A DNA stretch of 6,201 nt, from NCBI GenBank assembly GCA_009843585.1, contig VYDC01000199.1:1-6201 (forward strand), written 5' to 3'. Positions 6,193-6,201 of this stretch are shown here, piece after piece; within the stretch, counting starts at the first letter, position 1, and each line of letters starts with the position of its first letter. The notes below the pieces were generated by a model. The model worked only from the letters and a program-made list of their open reading frames with translations. It was not told the origin of the DNA and searched no databases. A program made the translations under genes and the position numbers. The DNA comes from Chloroflexota bacterium (GTDB taxonomy: Bacteria > Chloroflexota > Dehalococcoidia > UBA2979).

Positions 6193-6201
6193 CTCATAGC
6201 G

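Noticed and set aside
3090..6197. A minus-strand open frame of about 1035 codons starting at an ATG at 6197
   Set aside because: It is out of frame with both real genes it spans and its product is Arg/Ala/Gly-rich without motifs. The overlapping genes have full family motifs and good ribosome binding sites.
1..6201. CRISPR arrays, tRNA or rRNA genes, insertion-sequence ends and long direct repeats
   Set aside because: Reading the whole window showed no regularly spaced repeats, cloverleaf-like sequence, transposase fragments or long terminal inverted repeats.

Overview
This is a very GC-rich bacterial window. All five genes I can support lie on the minus strand, so they are transcribed from right to left. 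The strong G/C bias at third codon positions, GTG as well as ATG starts, GGAGG-type ribosome binding sites and long open shadow frames fit a high-GC environmental bacterium (actinobacterium-like or high-GC proteobacterium-like). The sequence does not settle the phylum. The partial catalase-peroxidase reads closest to the mycobacterial KatG sequence as I remember it, but that enzyme is widely transferred and is a poor lineage marker.

Layout in transcription order. (1) 6106-5129: a metal-dependent amidohydrolase-2 (PF04909-type) TIM-barrel enzyme with all the expected metal ligands. (2) 5095-2714: a 793-residue tandem fusion of two family III (CaiB/BaiF) CoA-transferase domains, 33 bases after gene 1 and almost certainly co-transcribed with it. 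(3) 2520-1693: a classical short-chain dehydrogenase/reductase (SDR), separated from gene 2 by 193 bases that hold possible hairpins and a good candidate promoter. (4) 1588-419: a polytopic DUF418 (YeiB-like) membrane protein. (5) 238 to beyond base 1: the N-terminal 79 codons of katG, cut by the window edge.

Genes 1 and 2, probably with gene 3, look like part of a catabolic module for an organic acid: CoA activation by transfer, an alcohol/ketone redox step, and a hydrolase or decarboxylase of the ACMSD/resorcylate-decarboxylase superfamily. The substrate cannot be read from the sequence. The DUF418 and katG genes look like independent neighbours with their own gaps and hairpins.

The most notable points are the unequal halves of the fused CoA-transferase (catalytic Asp in the C-terminal half, Glu at the aligned N-terminal position), a promoter-like element with an inverted repeat over its -10 box ahead of the SDR, and a 9-base motif shared by the upstream regions of the SDR and DUF418 genes. 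I see no CRISPR array, tRNA, rRNA, insertion sequence or clearly new system here. No gene-free stretch exceeds 300 bases.
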